Positions 45,120 to 53,021 of a stretch of DNA of 64,000 nucleotides are shown here, piece by piece. This DNA is from JBDHHQ01 sp039586035 (lineage in GTDB: Bacteria; Gemmatimonadota; Gemmatimonadetes; Longimicrobiales; Gaopeijiaceae). The notes beneath the pieces are model-generated. The model had not been told where the DNA came from, searched no databases, and was given only the letters and a program-made list of their open reading frames with translations. The stretch's first letter is position 1. Each line of letters begins with the position of its first letter. Location: NCBI GenBank assembly GCA_039586035.1, contig JBDHLD010000029.1, positions 17,419 to 81,418 on the forward strand. Direction: 5' to 3'. Both the position numbers and the translations under genes were made by a program.

Positions 45120-45152
45120 GAGGCCGGGTCCCACGGGACGGGGCCCGGCCTC
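45120..45152. terminator. Bidirectional terminator candidate
   Basis: GAGGCCGGGTCCC and GGGGCCCGGCCTC form a 13-bp stem with a single G-T type wobble around a short loop. It lies between two convergent genes (ending at 45092 and 45200), a good place for a terminator of both, although no T-run follows. Confidence 0.5.
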
Positions 45153-45199
45153 CGTGCGTATCCCCCGGAGACTGCCCTCCAGGCCATTCCCCGTTTGCG

Positions 45200-45868
45200 C
45201 TATTCCCCGTTTTCCAGGACGAACTGGAACCGCTGGGCGAACACCTGACCAATGCCCCGCACCGCCTCCAGCAGGCCTGGGCCGTACTCGCCCGCCCGGA
45301 ACGGGCCCACGACCTTGGACGTGACGAGATCACGGATTGCGGCGGAGGGGAAGAATGCCTCGACGCCCTCCTGGACCTGGATGCTGAACTCCCGCTCTTC
45401 CAGGGACAGCATGATGAGGACGCCGGTGTCGTTGGCAGGGTCGTCCGGGGCTCCACGATAGCCGACGTTCCAAAGCTTCGTCAGCTCGTCGGCGATCTCC
45501 TCCAGCGGCTTTCCCTCCAGCCGGGGCAGCGTCACGACCACGATGTCGCCCTTGGACTTGCGCCGCACCTCGGAGGCGATGTCCTCCATGGCGTTGCGGG
45601 ACTCTTGATCCACCACGCCGGCCAGGTCGTTCACGTAGCCGACCCGGTGCGGGTAGGAGCTCTCCGGTTGGGTATCCTGGCCCGACGCGACCGCGGGAGC
45701 AAAGAGGGCCATGGCGAGAGTCGTGGCCATCGTGATCGATCCGAGATCACGGCTCTGCCGGGCGGGACCGGCAGCCGCGGGGGTGCGCTCTCCCCACACC
45801 CGCTGAAGGTCGGGCTCGCGGGCGGCGATCCCGGCCCGACCGCGGATCCTGCGCCAGCACCGTCCCAT
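45200..45868 (-). CDS. TPM domain protein (TLP18.3/Psb32/MOLO-1 family)
   Basis: A 222-residue protein. A membrane/signal segment at about 44-62 (TMATTLAMALFAPAVASG) precedes the TPM domain: VGYVNDLAGVVDQES, GDIVVVTLPRL, LWNVGYRG and DTGVLIMLSLEEREFSIQVQEGVEAF. The domain folds as an alpha/beta lobe found in periplasmic or thylakoid proteins. Its function in bacteria is unclear, with links to phosphatase-like activity or protein quality control. The ATG overlaps the M24 stop by one base (TGATG). An internal ATG at 45730 begins right before the hydrophobic segment and would make a cleaner signal peptide, so the start is uncertain. Confidence 0.8.
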   Translation of the reverse strand: MGRCWRRIRGRAGIAAREPDLQRVWGERTPAAAGPARQSRDLGSITMATTLAMALFAPAVASGQDTQPESSYPHRVGYVNDLAGVVDQESRNAMEDIASEVRRKSKGDIVVVTLPRLEGKPLEEIADELTKLWNVGYRGAPDDPANDTGVLIMLSLEEREFSIQVQEGVEAFFPSAAIRDLVTSKVVGPFRAGEYGPGLLEAVRGIGQVFAQRFQFVLENGE

Positions 45869-47211
45869 CAGTAGATCACGGCCGGTTGTCCGATGAGCCA
45901 CAGCTCCATCTGGGGGCCGACCATGAAGTGCACCTGGCCATTCTCGTCCACCCAGGCGTCCTCCTCCCGGGCCATGGTGACCCTCTGGCCCTCCCATTCC
46001 GGCACCGGGCCGGACACGCTGAACTCGATGGACCAGAACTCCGTTGGCCGCACGGGCTCCCGGGGGTGGATGCCGTACCGCTCCGGCCAGTCCCGGCTGC
46101 CCCATGCGCCGACACCGTGGACCCAATTTCCCTGGACGTGCGGGTAGGTACGATTGTCGATGCCTTCGCTCTGGCCCCTTTCCTCTGCCACGGTGACGAT
46201 GTCCCGACCAAGGACCCCGGGCTTGATGGTTTCCGCGATGATCTCGCCCTGCCGGATGGACTGCTCGAACAGGTGGCGGAGCCCCTCGGGTGGGGCCGCC
46301 TCGCCGGGTTTCAGCACGTACGCCATCTTCTGCTGGTCGGTCACCAGCCCGGACAGGCGGACTCCGAAGTCCACGTGAAGCAGATCCCCGGGCAGGATGA
46401 CCGGGTCGTCCACGTCCGTGAAGGGCTCCTCCCGCCCCTGACGCCACAGGTCGAAGGACGCGGGGAAGTTGAACTCCAGGTCCTGGGCCATCCACTCGTC
46501 CTTCACCCACCAGTACACGTCCATGAGCGTGGTCTGCCCGGGAGTGATCACCTCCGACGAGAATGCTCTGCGCAGGATGTGCCACGTCCGGTAGGCCGCC
46601 TCCTTGGCGATCGCCAGCTCAGCCGGCGTCCTCTCGCTCACGTAGTCGATGAACATGGGCTCCGACGTGACGACCCGTGACGCATACTCGGGGCCGATGG
46701 CTTCGAAGAGGTAGTCCTTGAGCTCGGCGCTGATGCCGTCGGCCATGGAGATGGTCCGGGACTGGTTGATGGCGATCACCTGCGGGTCACGATCATGGAC
46801 GAACGCCCGCAGCGTGGGGGAGAGCCCCTCGTCGCTGGCGTGGTAGCTCATGACATGGTCGTAGAATCGACTCAGATGTCCGCTCAGGTGCGTTCCGATC
46901 GCGGCCGTCTCGAGTCCCTCGTCACCGGCGTCGTAGAACACGTAGGCGTTGCGGTGCCCGTACCAGCCGCTGATGCCGTATCCGCCGAAGAGCTCGAGGG
47001 CTGGATCGGGGTTGTTCTCGCGGCTCATGATGATCCACATGTCGACGCCGTGCTCCCGCATGGTGGGGAGCAGGTGCTGGCGCATCTTCTCGGCCTTCAC
47101 CTCCCACTCCCGAAGGTCCCGTTCACGACTGCTGCGAGACTGGGCGTGGACCGAGGTCGGGAGCAGCAGCGCCACGAGCGCGCACGCGGCCAGGGGTGTC
47201 TTTCTCTTCAT
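45868..47211 (-). CDS. Exported M24 family metallopeptidase (Xaa-Pro dipeptidase-like)
   Basis: A 447-residue enzyme with a signal peptide (about 1-24). An N-terminal creatinase-like domain (about 30-190) precedes the pita-bread M24 core. Metal ligands appear in order: LLHVDFGVRLSGLVTDQQKM (two Asp), a His near GNWVHGVG, and Glu residues in IEFSVSGPVPEWEG and VDENG. These suit dimetal aminopeptidase P/prolidase-type enzymes that cut after the first residue when proline follows. It is co-transcribed with an APC permease (four-base ATGA overlap) and a TPM gene, so it likely digests peptides for uptake. Confidence 0.93.
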   Translation of the reverse strand: MKRKTPLAACALVALLLPTSVHAQSRSSRERDLREWEVKAEKMRQHLLPTMREHGVDMWIIMSRENNPDPALELFGGYGISGWYGHRNAYVFYDAGDEGLETAAIGTHLSGHLSRFYDHVMSYHASDEGLSPTLRAFVHDRDPQVIAINQSRTISMADGISAELKDYLFEAIGPEYASRVVTSEPMFIDYVSERTPAELAIAKEAAYRTWHILRRAFSSEVITPGQTTLMDVYWWVKDEWMAQDLEFNFPASFDLWRQGREEPFTDVDDPVILPGDLLHVDFGVRLSGLVTDQQKMAYVLKPGEAAPPEGLRHLFEQSIRQGEIIAETIKPGVLGRDIVTVAEERGQSEGIDNRTYPHVQGNWVHGVGAWGSRDWPERYGIHPREPVRPTEFWSIEFSVSGPVPEWEGQRVTMAREEDAWVDENGQVHFMVGPQMELWLIGQPAVIY

Positions 47212-48599
47212 CCGTTCGCTCCTTGTCGTGCTTGCCGCCGAACGGCGGTGCCGTAGAAGACCAAGCCCACGATCATGAGCCCGAGAGCGCCGCCGACCAC
47301 CTTCAGGAAGAACCAGCCTCCGCCCTCCTCACCCGGCAGGGTGGCGAGGACGATGGACACCACAGTAGTACCGACTCCCGAGACCACGACGAGCCAGAGG
47401 CCCAGGCCTCCCCAGGGGATGCGGAACTCGATCTCCGCGCCCGACGCCCGCTTGCGGAGGGCGGGCACGGCCAGGAACAGGTACACGTACGGGATGAAGT
47501 ACACGATGATCGTGGTGTCCACCAGGATCAGATACGCCTCTTCTATCGTCGAGCCGAGCACGCTGAACAGAAGGAACACCGTAGCGCCCACGCCCTGCAC
47601 CAGCAGAGCGACATACGGCGTCTGCCACTTCGGGTGGACCTTGCCCAGCGCCGCGGGCAGGTAGCGATCCAACCCCACGACGAACGGGATCCGCGCGGCT
47701 CCGGCGAGCCAGGCACCGAGACCTCCCAGGCCGGTAAGGAGGATCAGCACGGCGGCGAGGCGCGTCAGCGGCAGGTCGAACATGGCGCCGGCCTCGCCGA
47801 TGGCGTGGACGATGCCCTGGATGAGGTCTACGTCCTCGGAACCGGTCGTCGTCAGGACCGAGAGCGTCCCCACGATGTAGATACCGGCGATCATCGGTGC
47901 CGCCACCAGTATGGAGCGGGGGAGGGTGCGGGACGGCTCCTTCACCTCTCCACCCATGACCGAGGCGAGCTCCAGCCCGGCCAGCGCGAAGCACAGGCTC
48001 GCCCACAGGTTGATGTTGCCGCCGCTCAGGTCGGGGACCAAACCGCTGCCCGCCAGGGGGTTGTCGGCACGGCCGGTCAGGAGCGCGGCCGCGCCCAGGG
48101 CCACCAGCACCACCACGGCGATCCACGTGGCGATCCCGCCCGTGTTCTGGACCCACCGCCCGCTCTTGAGGCCGACGACGTTCAGTCCCACCGCGATCCA
48201 CAGGATGGCGAGGGACAGTCCGACCTGAGAGAGCCACGGGAGTGCCTGTCCATCCAAGCCCGCCCCCGGCGCCTGGGCGGTGCCGAGGGCCAGGACCGCG
48301 TTTCCGGCGATGAAGACGATGAGCGACGGGTAGTAGATGAGGTTGTTGACCCAGTACGCCCATCCACAGATGAAGCCGTGCAGGGGTCCGAACGCCTCTC
48401 GCGTCCAGACGTAGATCCCGCCCTCATCGGGCATCCTCGCAGACAGCTCGAGGACGGCCAGTCCCTGGGGCACGAAGAAGAGCAGCACGGCCGCTACCCA
48501 CAGCCCCACCGAAGCGGGGCCCAGGTTGGCCGCGGTGAGGAGCCAACGGAGCCCAACGATCGCGACGATGTGGAAGAGGACCACATCCCGGAGGCCCAT
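47208..48599 (-). CDS. APC superfamily amino acid permease
   Basis: A 463-residue permease with about 12 membrane helices. It opens MGLRDVVLFHIVAIVGLRWL, has the first-helix gate, and carries the family's substrate helix around LCFALAGLELASVMGGEVKEPSRTLP. It imports amino acids or small peptides in exchange or with protons; the specificity is not visible. It is the first gene of the operon with M24 and TPM. An AGGAGG lies at 48634-48639, four bases before an in-frame CTG (48627-48629) that would add ten residues including HLARV, a common N-terminus for this family. The true start may therefore be that CTG and not the ATG. Confidence 0.92.
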   Translation of the reverse strand: MGLRDVVLFHIVAIVGLRWLLTAANLGPASVGLWVAAVLLFFVPQGLAVLELSARMPDEGGIYVWTREAFGPLHGFICGWAYWVNNLIYYPSLIVFIAGNAVLALGTAQAPGAGLDGQALPWLSQVGLSLAILWIAVGLNVVGLKSGRWVQNTGGIATWIAVVVLVALGAAALLTGRADNPLAGSGLVPDLSGGNINLWASLCFALAGLELASVMGGEVKEPSRTLPRSILVAAPMIAGIYIVGTLSVLTTTGSEDVDLIQGIVHAIGEAGAMFDLPLTRLAAVLILLTGLGGLGAWLAGAARIPFVVGLDRYLPAALGKVHPKWQTPYVALLVQGVGATVFLLFSVLGSTIEEAYLILVDTTIIVYFIPYVYLFLAVPALRKRASGAEIEFRIPWGGLGLWLVVVSGVGTTVVSIVLATLPGEEGGGWFFLKVVGGALGLMIVGLVFYGTAVRRQARQGANG

Positions 48600-48647
48600 G
48601 ACGCGGGCCAGATGGGGCTGGTGACTCAGGGGACCTCCTGGAGGGCG

Positions 48648-48676
48648 GGAGGGCCGCCCCTCAGGGACGGCCCTCC
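48648..48676 (-). terminator. Candidate terminator upstream of the permease operon
   Basis: GGAGGGCCG (48648-48656) and CGGCCCTCC (48668-48676) form a perfect 9-bp stem after the DinB-like gene. It suits termination of that gene, though no T-run is present. It lies only a few bases from the APC ribosome site. Confidence 0.4.
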
Positions 48677-48719
48677 GTTCTCACATGCACAGGACCGGTT
48701 CACGGTCCCGGGTGGAACC

Positions 48720-49241
48720 CTACATGGACGACGGCGGCGTGATCCCGTTGAGCCGCATGTAGGTCACGAGGTTCCCGTAGTGCTCGTAGTTGTGCGCAGA
48801 GTTGAAGGCCAGAACGCCAGAGACGGCCATGTCATTGCCGAAGAAGCTGACGATCTCGGTCCCCATGGCGTCGGTCATCTTCCCGTAGACTTCCGTGCAA
48901 TAGCCAAATCCGGCCTCGAGGGCCTCGATGATCTCGGCCTTGGTCGTGCGAGTCTCTTCGTAGTTCTCGCTGTTGGGGCTGTCCTCACCGGCGGCGCTGG
49001 AGCAGAAAAGGAACTGGGCGCCGGCGATGTGGGCGAGCAGCTCGCCCACGGAGCGGACTTCCTCCGTAGGACGGAAGGCGTAGAGCTCCTCGTCGAGCAT
49101 CGTGGCGGTGGCCATGATGTTTTCCTGGGTGACGTTGTGCAGGCCCAGGAGCGAAGAGGCCACCGGTCCCTCCTGGGCGCTCAGGGTAAGGGGCACCGAC
49201 ACCGACAAGACTGCGGCGATGGACAGGATACGCTTGGTCAT
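48720..49241 (-). CDS. Exported DinB-like protein
   Basis: A 173-residue protein with a signal peptide (about 1-22, ending TLSAQ). The mature part is a four-helix DinB fold: an early helix ending in NVTQENIMATATMLDEELYAF, SVGELLAHIAGAQFLF with a His of the metal site, then VLAFNSAHNYEHYGNLVTYMR with the second His cluster. DinB-family proteins bind divalent metal at three His; two clusters are visible. Family members act as thiol transferases or similar, but this secreted version has no assigned role. The start at 49241 has GGAG seven bases upstream. Confidence 0.82.
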   Translation of the reverse strand: MTKRILSIAAVLSVSVPLTLSAQEGPVASSLLGLHNVTQENIMATATMLDEELYAFRPTEEVRSVGELLAHIAGAQFLFCSSAAGEDSPNSENYEETRTTKAEIIEALEAGFGYCTEVYGKMTDAMGTEIVSFFGNDMAVSGVLAFNSAHNYEHYGNLVTYMRLNGITPPSSM

Positions 49242-49393
49242 CGTGGACTCCGTGTCTGGAATGGGGACTGTTCGCGCTCGCTGCCCGACTCGGTGGGCTG
49301 CGTTTCCCAACCCCATAGGCTGGAGTCAAGGAGCTATTCTGACAAGTGGGAGCCCGACGTCAGTGCCCTGCCGAGCGTGAGCGAGGCCGCCGG

Positions 49394-51661
49394 CTAGGGG
49401 CTCTCGCTCGTGCCGGAGCCGACGGGGGCGCGGCGCCCCACACCGTTCCGGCCCAGGAGCGCCCGGACCTTGGCCGCCAGGTGCTCGATGACGAACGGTT
49501 TGGGCAGGAAGGCGGCATTCTCGCTCTCGAGCAGGCTGGTCAGGACCGGCCCGTTGGGCGCATATCCGCTGGCGAAGACAGCCTTGAGGTCGGGCCGCTT
49601 CGACCGCATGAGCTCGTACGCCTCCGGCCCGCCCATCACCGGCATCACCACGTCCAGAACGACCAGGTCGACGTCATCCCGGTCATGGAACATCTGGACG
49701 GCCTTGTCGCCGTTCTCCGCGGCGAGGACATGGTAGCCCAGGTCTGACAGCGCCTGGACGATCAGCTCGCGGAGCATGACCTCGTCCTCGGCCACCAGCA
49801 CGGTTTCCCCGCCTCTGACGTCGGGCGCTGCGTCGGCGGCGCCGCCCTGCCGACTCAGCTTGGTCGACGGAGGCAGGTGAATCTGAAAGGTGCTGCCACG
49901 TCCCAACTCGCTGTCGACCGTGATGAAGCCGTGGTGCTGCTCGACGACGCCGTACACGACGGCCAGGCCCAGTCCCGTGCCCGAGTCCTTGGTCGTGAAG
50001 AAGGGCTCCCAGAGCCGACTGATGACCTCCTCGTCCATGCCGACCCCCGTGTCGCTCACGAGGATCTCCGCGAACTCGACGCCTTCGGCGAGGCCCCGGC
50101 TCTTCGCTTCCTCGGCCCCCAGCCGCCGCCTGCCCAGCCCGATGCTCAGACGTCCTCCCGCCGGCATGGCCTGTCGCGCATTGGTACACAGGTTGAGCAG
50201 GAGCTGGTCGATCTGTGGGCGGTCAGCGTCGACGACGAGGGGTTCCGGCGCCGTCTGCACCACGACCTCGACGTCTGCCCCGACGATTCGGTCCAGCAGT
50301 CGCGAGAAGTCCCTCAGCACCTCGTTGAGGTCGATGGGCTCGACCTTGAGGATGTCCTTGCGGGAGAAGGTCAGGAGCTTGTTGGTGAGATCCGCGGCTC
50401 GGCCGGTCGCCTCTCGCACGCGCGCCAGATAGGTGGCGGCCCGGTGCTCCGGCGGCAGCTTCGATCGGGCCAGGTCGGCGTATCCCAGGATGACGTTCAG
50501 CAGGTTGTTGAAGTCGTGGGCGACGCCCCCCGCCAGGAGGCCGATGGCTTCCATTTTCTGGGACTGACGGAGCTGGGCTTCGAGTTGGTTCCTGCGGGAG
50601 GCCTGCAGAGCCAGCGACACGAAGTCGGCGATGGACGTGGCAACGTCCTGTTCCTCGATGGACCAGTGACGCGGCTCGCCCGTGTGCTCATGACAGATGA
50701 TCCCAGCGACGCGGCCGTCCACCCAGATCGGCACGTTCAGGATCGACGAGATCCCGTTGGGTCGCAGATAGGCGGGCCCGAGCTCCCGGGTGCGCGGGTC
50801 CTCCAGCGCGTCGTCTGCCGCGATGGCTCGGCTCGACTCCAGGGCGGAGAAGTACTCAGGGAATTGCGCCGCCTCCAAGCGGCCGGCGGCGCCGTCACGG
50901 GTCCCGCCGCCGCCCGAGGGCTCCGCGCCGTCACGGGTCCCGCCGCCGATGCACATGTGCTCGCAGATCATGGCGGTCCGCTCGTCCGCGTAGACCCAGA
51001 TCCCCACCCGCTCGACATCCAGCGTCTTCGCGGCCACCATCGTGATCTCATCGAGGGCAGTCGGCAGATTGGGCTTCGCGGAAAGTGCGAGCTGCTGCAG
51101 CGCCGCCTGCTTCTTGAGAATCTGGTCGGTCCGCCGCTGCAGGCGGTCCTCGACCTTCTTCCTCTCCGTGATGTTGCGCGCGACGACGACGATCTCGTCA
51201 CCGAGCGTGAGCACCAACCGGGCCTCGAACACGGCGTTCTGCTCGCCCAGGGGGAGCGCATACTCGACGCTCTGGGGCTCGCCGGTGGACTGGAGGCGGT
51301 CGATGCCGGCCTGGAATGCTTCGGCTGCAGAGGCGACGGGGATGTCCTGGATCCTGCGGCCGATCAGGGACGCGGGCTCCAGCGCGAACTCACCGGCCCG
51401 GCCGCCCTTGCAGTCGAGGATTCGGCCACTCGCATCCAAGCGAAAGAAGAGGTCCGGGAGCGCCTGAAAAAGGGCCCTCATCTCGGAGTTGGCCTGGAGC
51501 AGCTCCCGGGAGCTCAGCTCCAGAGAGCGCTCCATCATCAGGCGGTCGTCGTCGAACTCCTCGTACGCCTGGTCGATGGAATTCAGCAGCTCCGTCAGCT
51601 CCGCCGGGATCTCCACACCATGCAGATGTCGCCGAAGCTGCCGTCTGAGAAGGCTGTGCAT
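49394..51661 (-). CDS. Hybrid sensor histidine kinase (PAS-GAF-HisKA-HATPase-REC)
   Basis: A 755-residue signalling protein. A coiled N-terminus (1-60) is followed by a PAS domain (about 62-170), a GAF domain (about 185-355), HisKA with phospho-acceptor H382 in VAHDFNN, and HATPase with N494 and G-boxes DTGVGM (537-542) and GTGLGLA (561-567). A C-terminal receiver (about 620-735) has phospho-acceptor D670 and conserved K721. No output domain is attached, so it would pass phosphate to another regulator or use the receiver to control itself. It follows the FIST gene by eight bases. The GAF domain contains a 12-residue repeat (GGGTRDGA twice). Confidence 0.94.
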   Translation of the reverse strand: MHSLLRRQLRRHLHGVEIPAELTELLNSIDQAYEEFDDDRLMMERSLELSSRELLQANSEMRALFQALPDLFFRLDASGRILDCKGGRAGEFALEPASLIGRRIQDIPVASAAEAFQAGIDRLQSTGEPQSVEYALPLGEQNAVFEARLVLTLGDEIVVVARNITERKKVEDRLQRRTDQILKKQAALQQLALSAKPNLPTALDEITMVAAKTLDVERVGIWVYADERTAMICEHMCIGGGTRDGAEPSGGGGTRDGAAGRLEAAQFPEYFSALESSRAIAADDALEDPRTRELGPAYLRPNGISSILNVPIWVDGRVAGIICHEHTGEPRHWSIEEQDVATSIADFVSLALQASRRNQLEAQLRQSQKMEAIGLLAGGVAHDFNNLLNVILGYADLARSKLPPEHRAATYLARVREATGRAADLTNKLLTFSRKDILKVEPIDLNEVLRDFSRLLDRIVGADVEVVVQTAPEPLVVDADRPQIDQLLLNLCTNARQAMPAGGRLSIGLGRRRLGAEEAKSRGLAEGVEFAEILVSDTGVGMDEEVISRLWEPFFTTKDSGTGLGLAVVYGVVEQHHGFITVDSELGRGSTFQIHLPPSTKLSRQGGAADAAPDVRGGETVLVAEDEVMLRELIVQALSDLGYHVLAAENGDKAVQMFHDRDDVDLVVLDVVMPVMGGPEAYELMRSKRPDLKAVFASGYAPNGPVLTSLLESENAAFLPKPFVIEHLAAKVRALLGRNGVGRRAPVGSGTSESP
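50889..50948. repeat. 36-bp tandem repeat within the GAF coding region
   Basis: A 24-base block recurs identically at 50889-50912 and 50925-50948, giving a 36-base period that stays in frame. It encodes the GGGTRDGA pair of the kinase GAF domain. Its copy number could vary between strains. Confidence 0.6.
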
Positions 51662-51669
51662 CTCGTGGC

Positions 51670-52809
51670 TCAGCCTTCGCTCAAAGCGGTGATGGTCATC
51701 GTCTGATTGTGGAGCTCACACCGGGCATTGGGCGTGAAGGGCGAAATCTCGCCATACGAGTAGAAGCCCGTCAGGACGGTCCCCTCGCCCAGTACGTCGC
51801 GAACCGCCTCGACTTCCTCTTCGACGCGTTGCTTGAGGACCAGCTTGCGGCCCACGCAGCTGATGAGCAGGGCCAGCTGCGGCTCCAGGCCGTCCAGCGC
51901 CTCATGCGTCGTTCCGGCCGCACCCGCGGCCCCGTCGAGGAGGCGGTTGAAGTTCGCCTTCATCAGCCGGCTGTAGGCGCCCTGGGGCACGTCACCGGCG
52001 AAGGTCAGGCTCTGGTTCGACTCGTCGACGGAAAGGATGGTTCGCACGACGGGGGTCGCGTCCGTCTCGGTGCGAATGCTCAGGGGGAACAACAGCCCGG
52101 TGGCCGGGAGGCCGTCGGCATGCTCTCCGAGGTACTCCTTGTACAGTTGGAGCGCGGAGCGGCCGTCCAGCTCGTAGAGGACGTTGCCCTCGGAGCGGGT
52201 GACCAGTCGCTCCGGTCCGAAGGCGTCCCACCCGCCCAGGGATCCGTAGCCCACCGAGAGCCTGTCGCCGTAGAGTCCCACCGCGGCGATGGAGTGGCTC
52301 TCCAGACGGTCGTTCCAGAGAACCTTCGTCTCTTCGAAGCGATCGCCGTCACCCGACAAGCCGCCGGTCACGGTGACGTTGGCAGGGAGGTTCCGCATGA
52401 GGCCGGCGACGAGCTCACTGCCGTTCACGTTGATGCCGTCGGAGAGGACGATGACGTGCGCGAGTCCCTCCCGCGACAGCGCCCGGGCGAGCCGCTCGCC
52501 GGCCTCGAAGCTCTCGCCGGCGTCGGAGACGTGAGCCACCGCGCCTTCCACCGTCGTATGGTCGAAGCGAACCGCGGTTACGACCAGCTTGCCGTCGTAG
52601 ACCTCCGTGTCCCGGATCTCCCCGGCCGTGCTACAGCCGAAGAACGACGCTTCCGGATAGAAGCTGCGCAGCTCCTTGCCCACGGCCTCGTCGGCCAGGA
52701 GGTCGGAGCTCCCGAAGAGAAAGACGAGGCTCGGCGATGGGTCCGGCCAGCCCTCGGGCTGGGGAGCCCACCCCTGGTCCGGGCACCAAAGCGATTGTTC
52801 TACTCTCAT
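51670..52809 (-). CDS. FIST domain sensory protein
   Basis: A 379-residue soluble protein with FIST_N (about 20-220) and FIST_C (about 230-370). Landmarks are PSLVFLFGSSDLLAD, FFGCSTAGEI, HVIVLSDGINVNGSELVAGL and TGGLSGDGDRF, then LLISCVGRKLVLKQRVEEEVEAV and GFYSYGEISPF. FIST domains are thought to be small-ligand (possibly amino-acid) sensors that work with histidine kinases, and this one is the first gene of an operon with a histidine kinase lacking an obvious receptor. It carries no signal peptide. The start at 52809 is chosen because upstream open codons lack coding character. Confidence 0.88.
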   Translation of the reverse strand: MRVEQSLWCPDQGWAPQPEGWPDPSPSLVFLFGSSDLLADEAVGKELRSFYPEASFFGCSTAGEIRDTEVYDGKLVVTAVRFDHTTVEGAVAHVSDAGESFEAGERLARALSREGLAHVIVLSDGINVNGSELVAGLMRNLPANVTVTGGLSGDGDRFEETKVLWNDRLESHSIAAVGLYGDRLSVGYGSLGGWDAFGPERLVTRSEGNVLYELDGRSALQLYKEYLGEHADGLPATGLLFPLSIRTETDATPVVRTILSVDESNQSLTFAGDVPQGAYSRLMKANFNRLLDGAAGAAGTTHEALDGLEPQLALLISCVGRKLVLKQRVEEEVEAVRDVLGEGTVLTGFYSYGEISPFTPNARCELHNQTMTITALSEG

Positions 52810-53021
52810 GACGGCACTCTGCTGACGGGGGTGAGACGAACGTGATCCGCCCTTTGTTATCGGACAGGAGTCGATGGCTCGTGACCTCCACCCTCGTCGC
52901 CCGCCGCTGCTACGGTCTAACGAAGCCGCTGTTGCCGCAAGCCTGCGAAAGGTCCGGGCGCCCGGCGGCTGCATCGCCAGGGCTCTGGAGCGCCCGTAGT
53001 GCCGCGAAAGACCGCCGGAGC

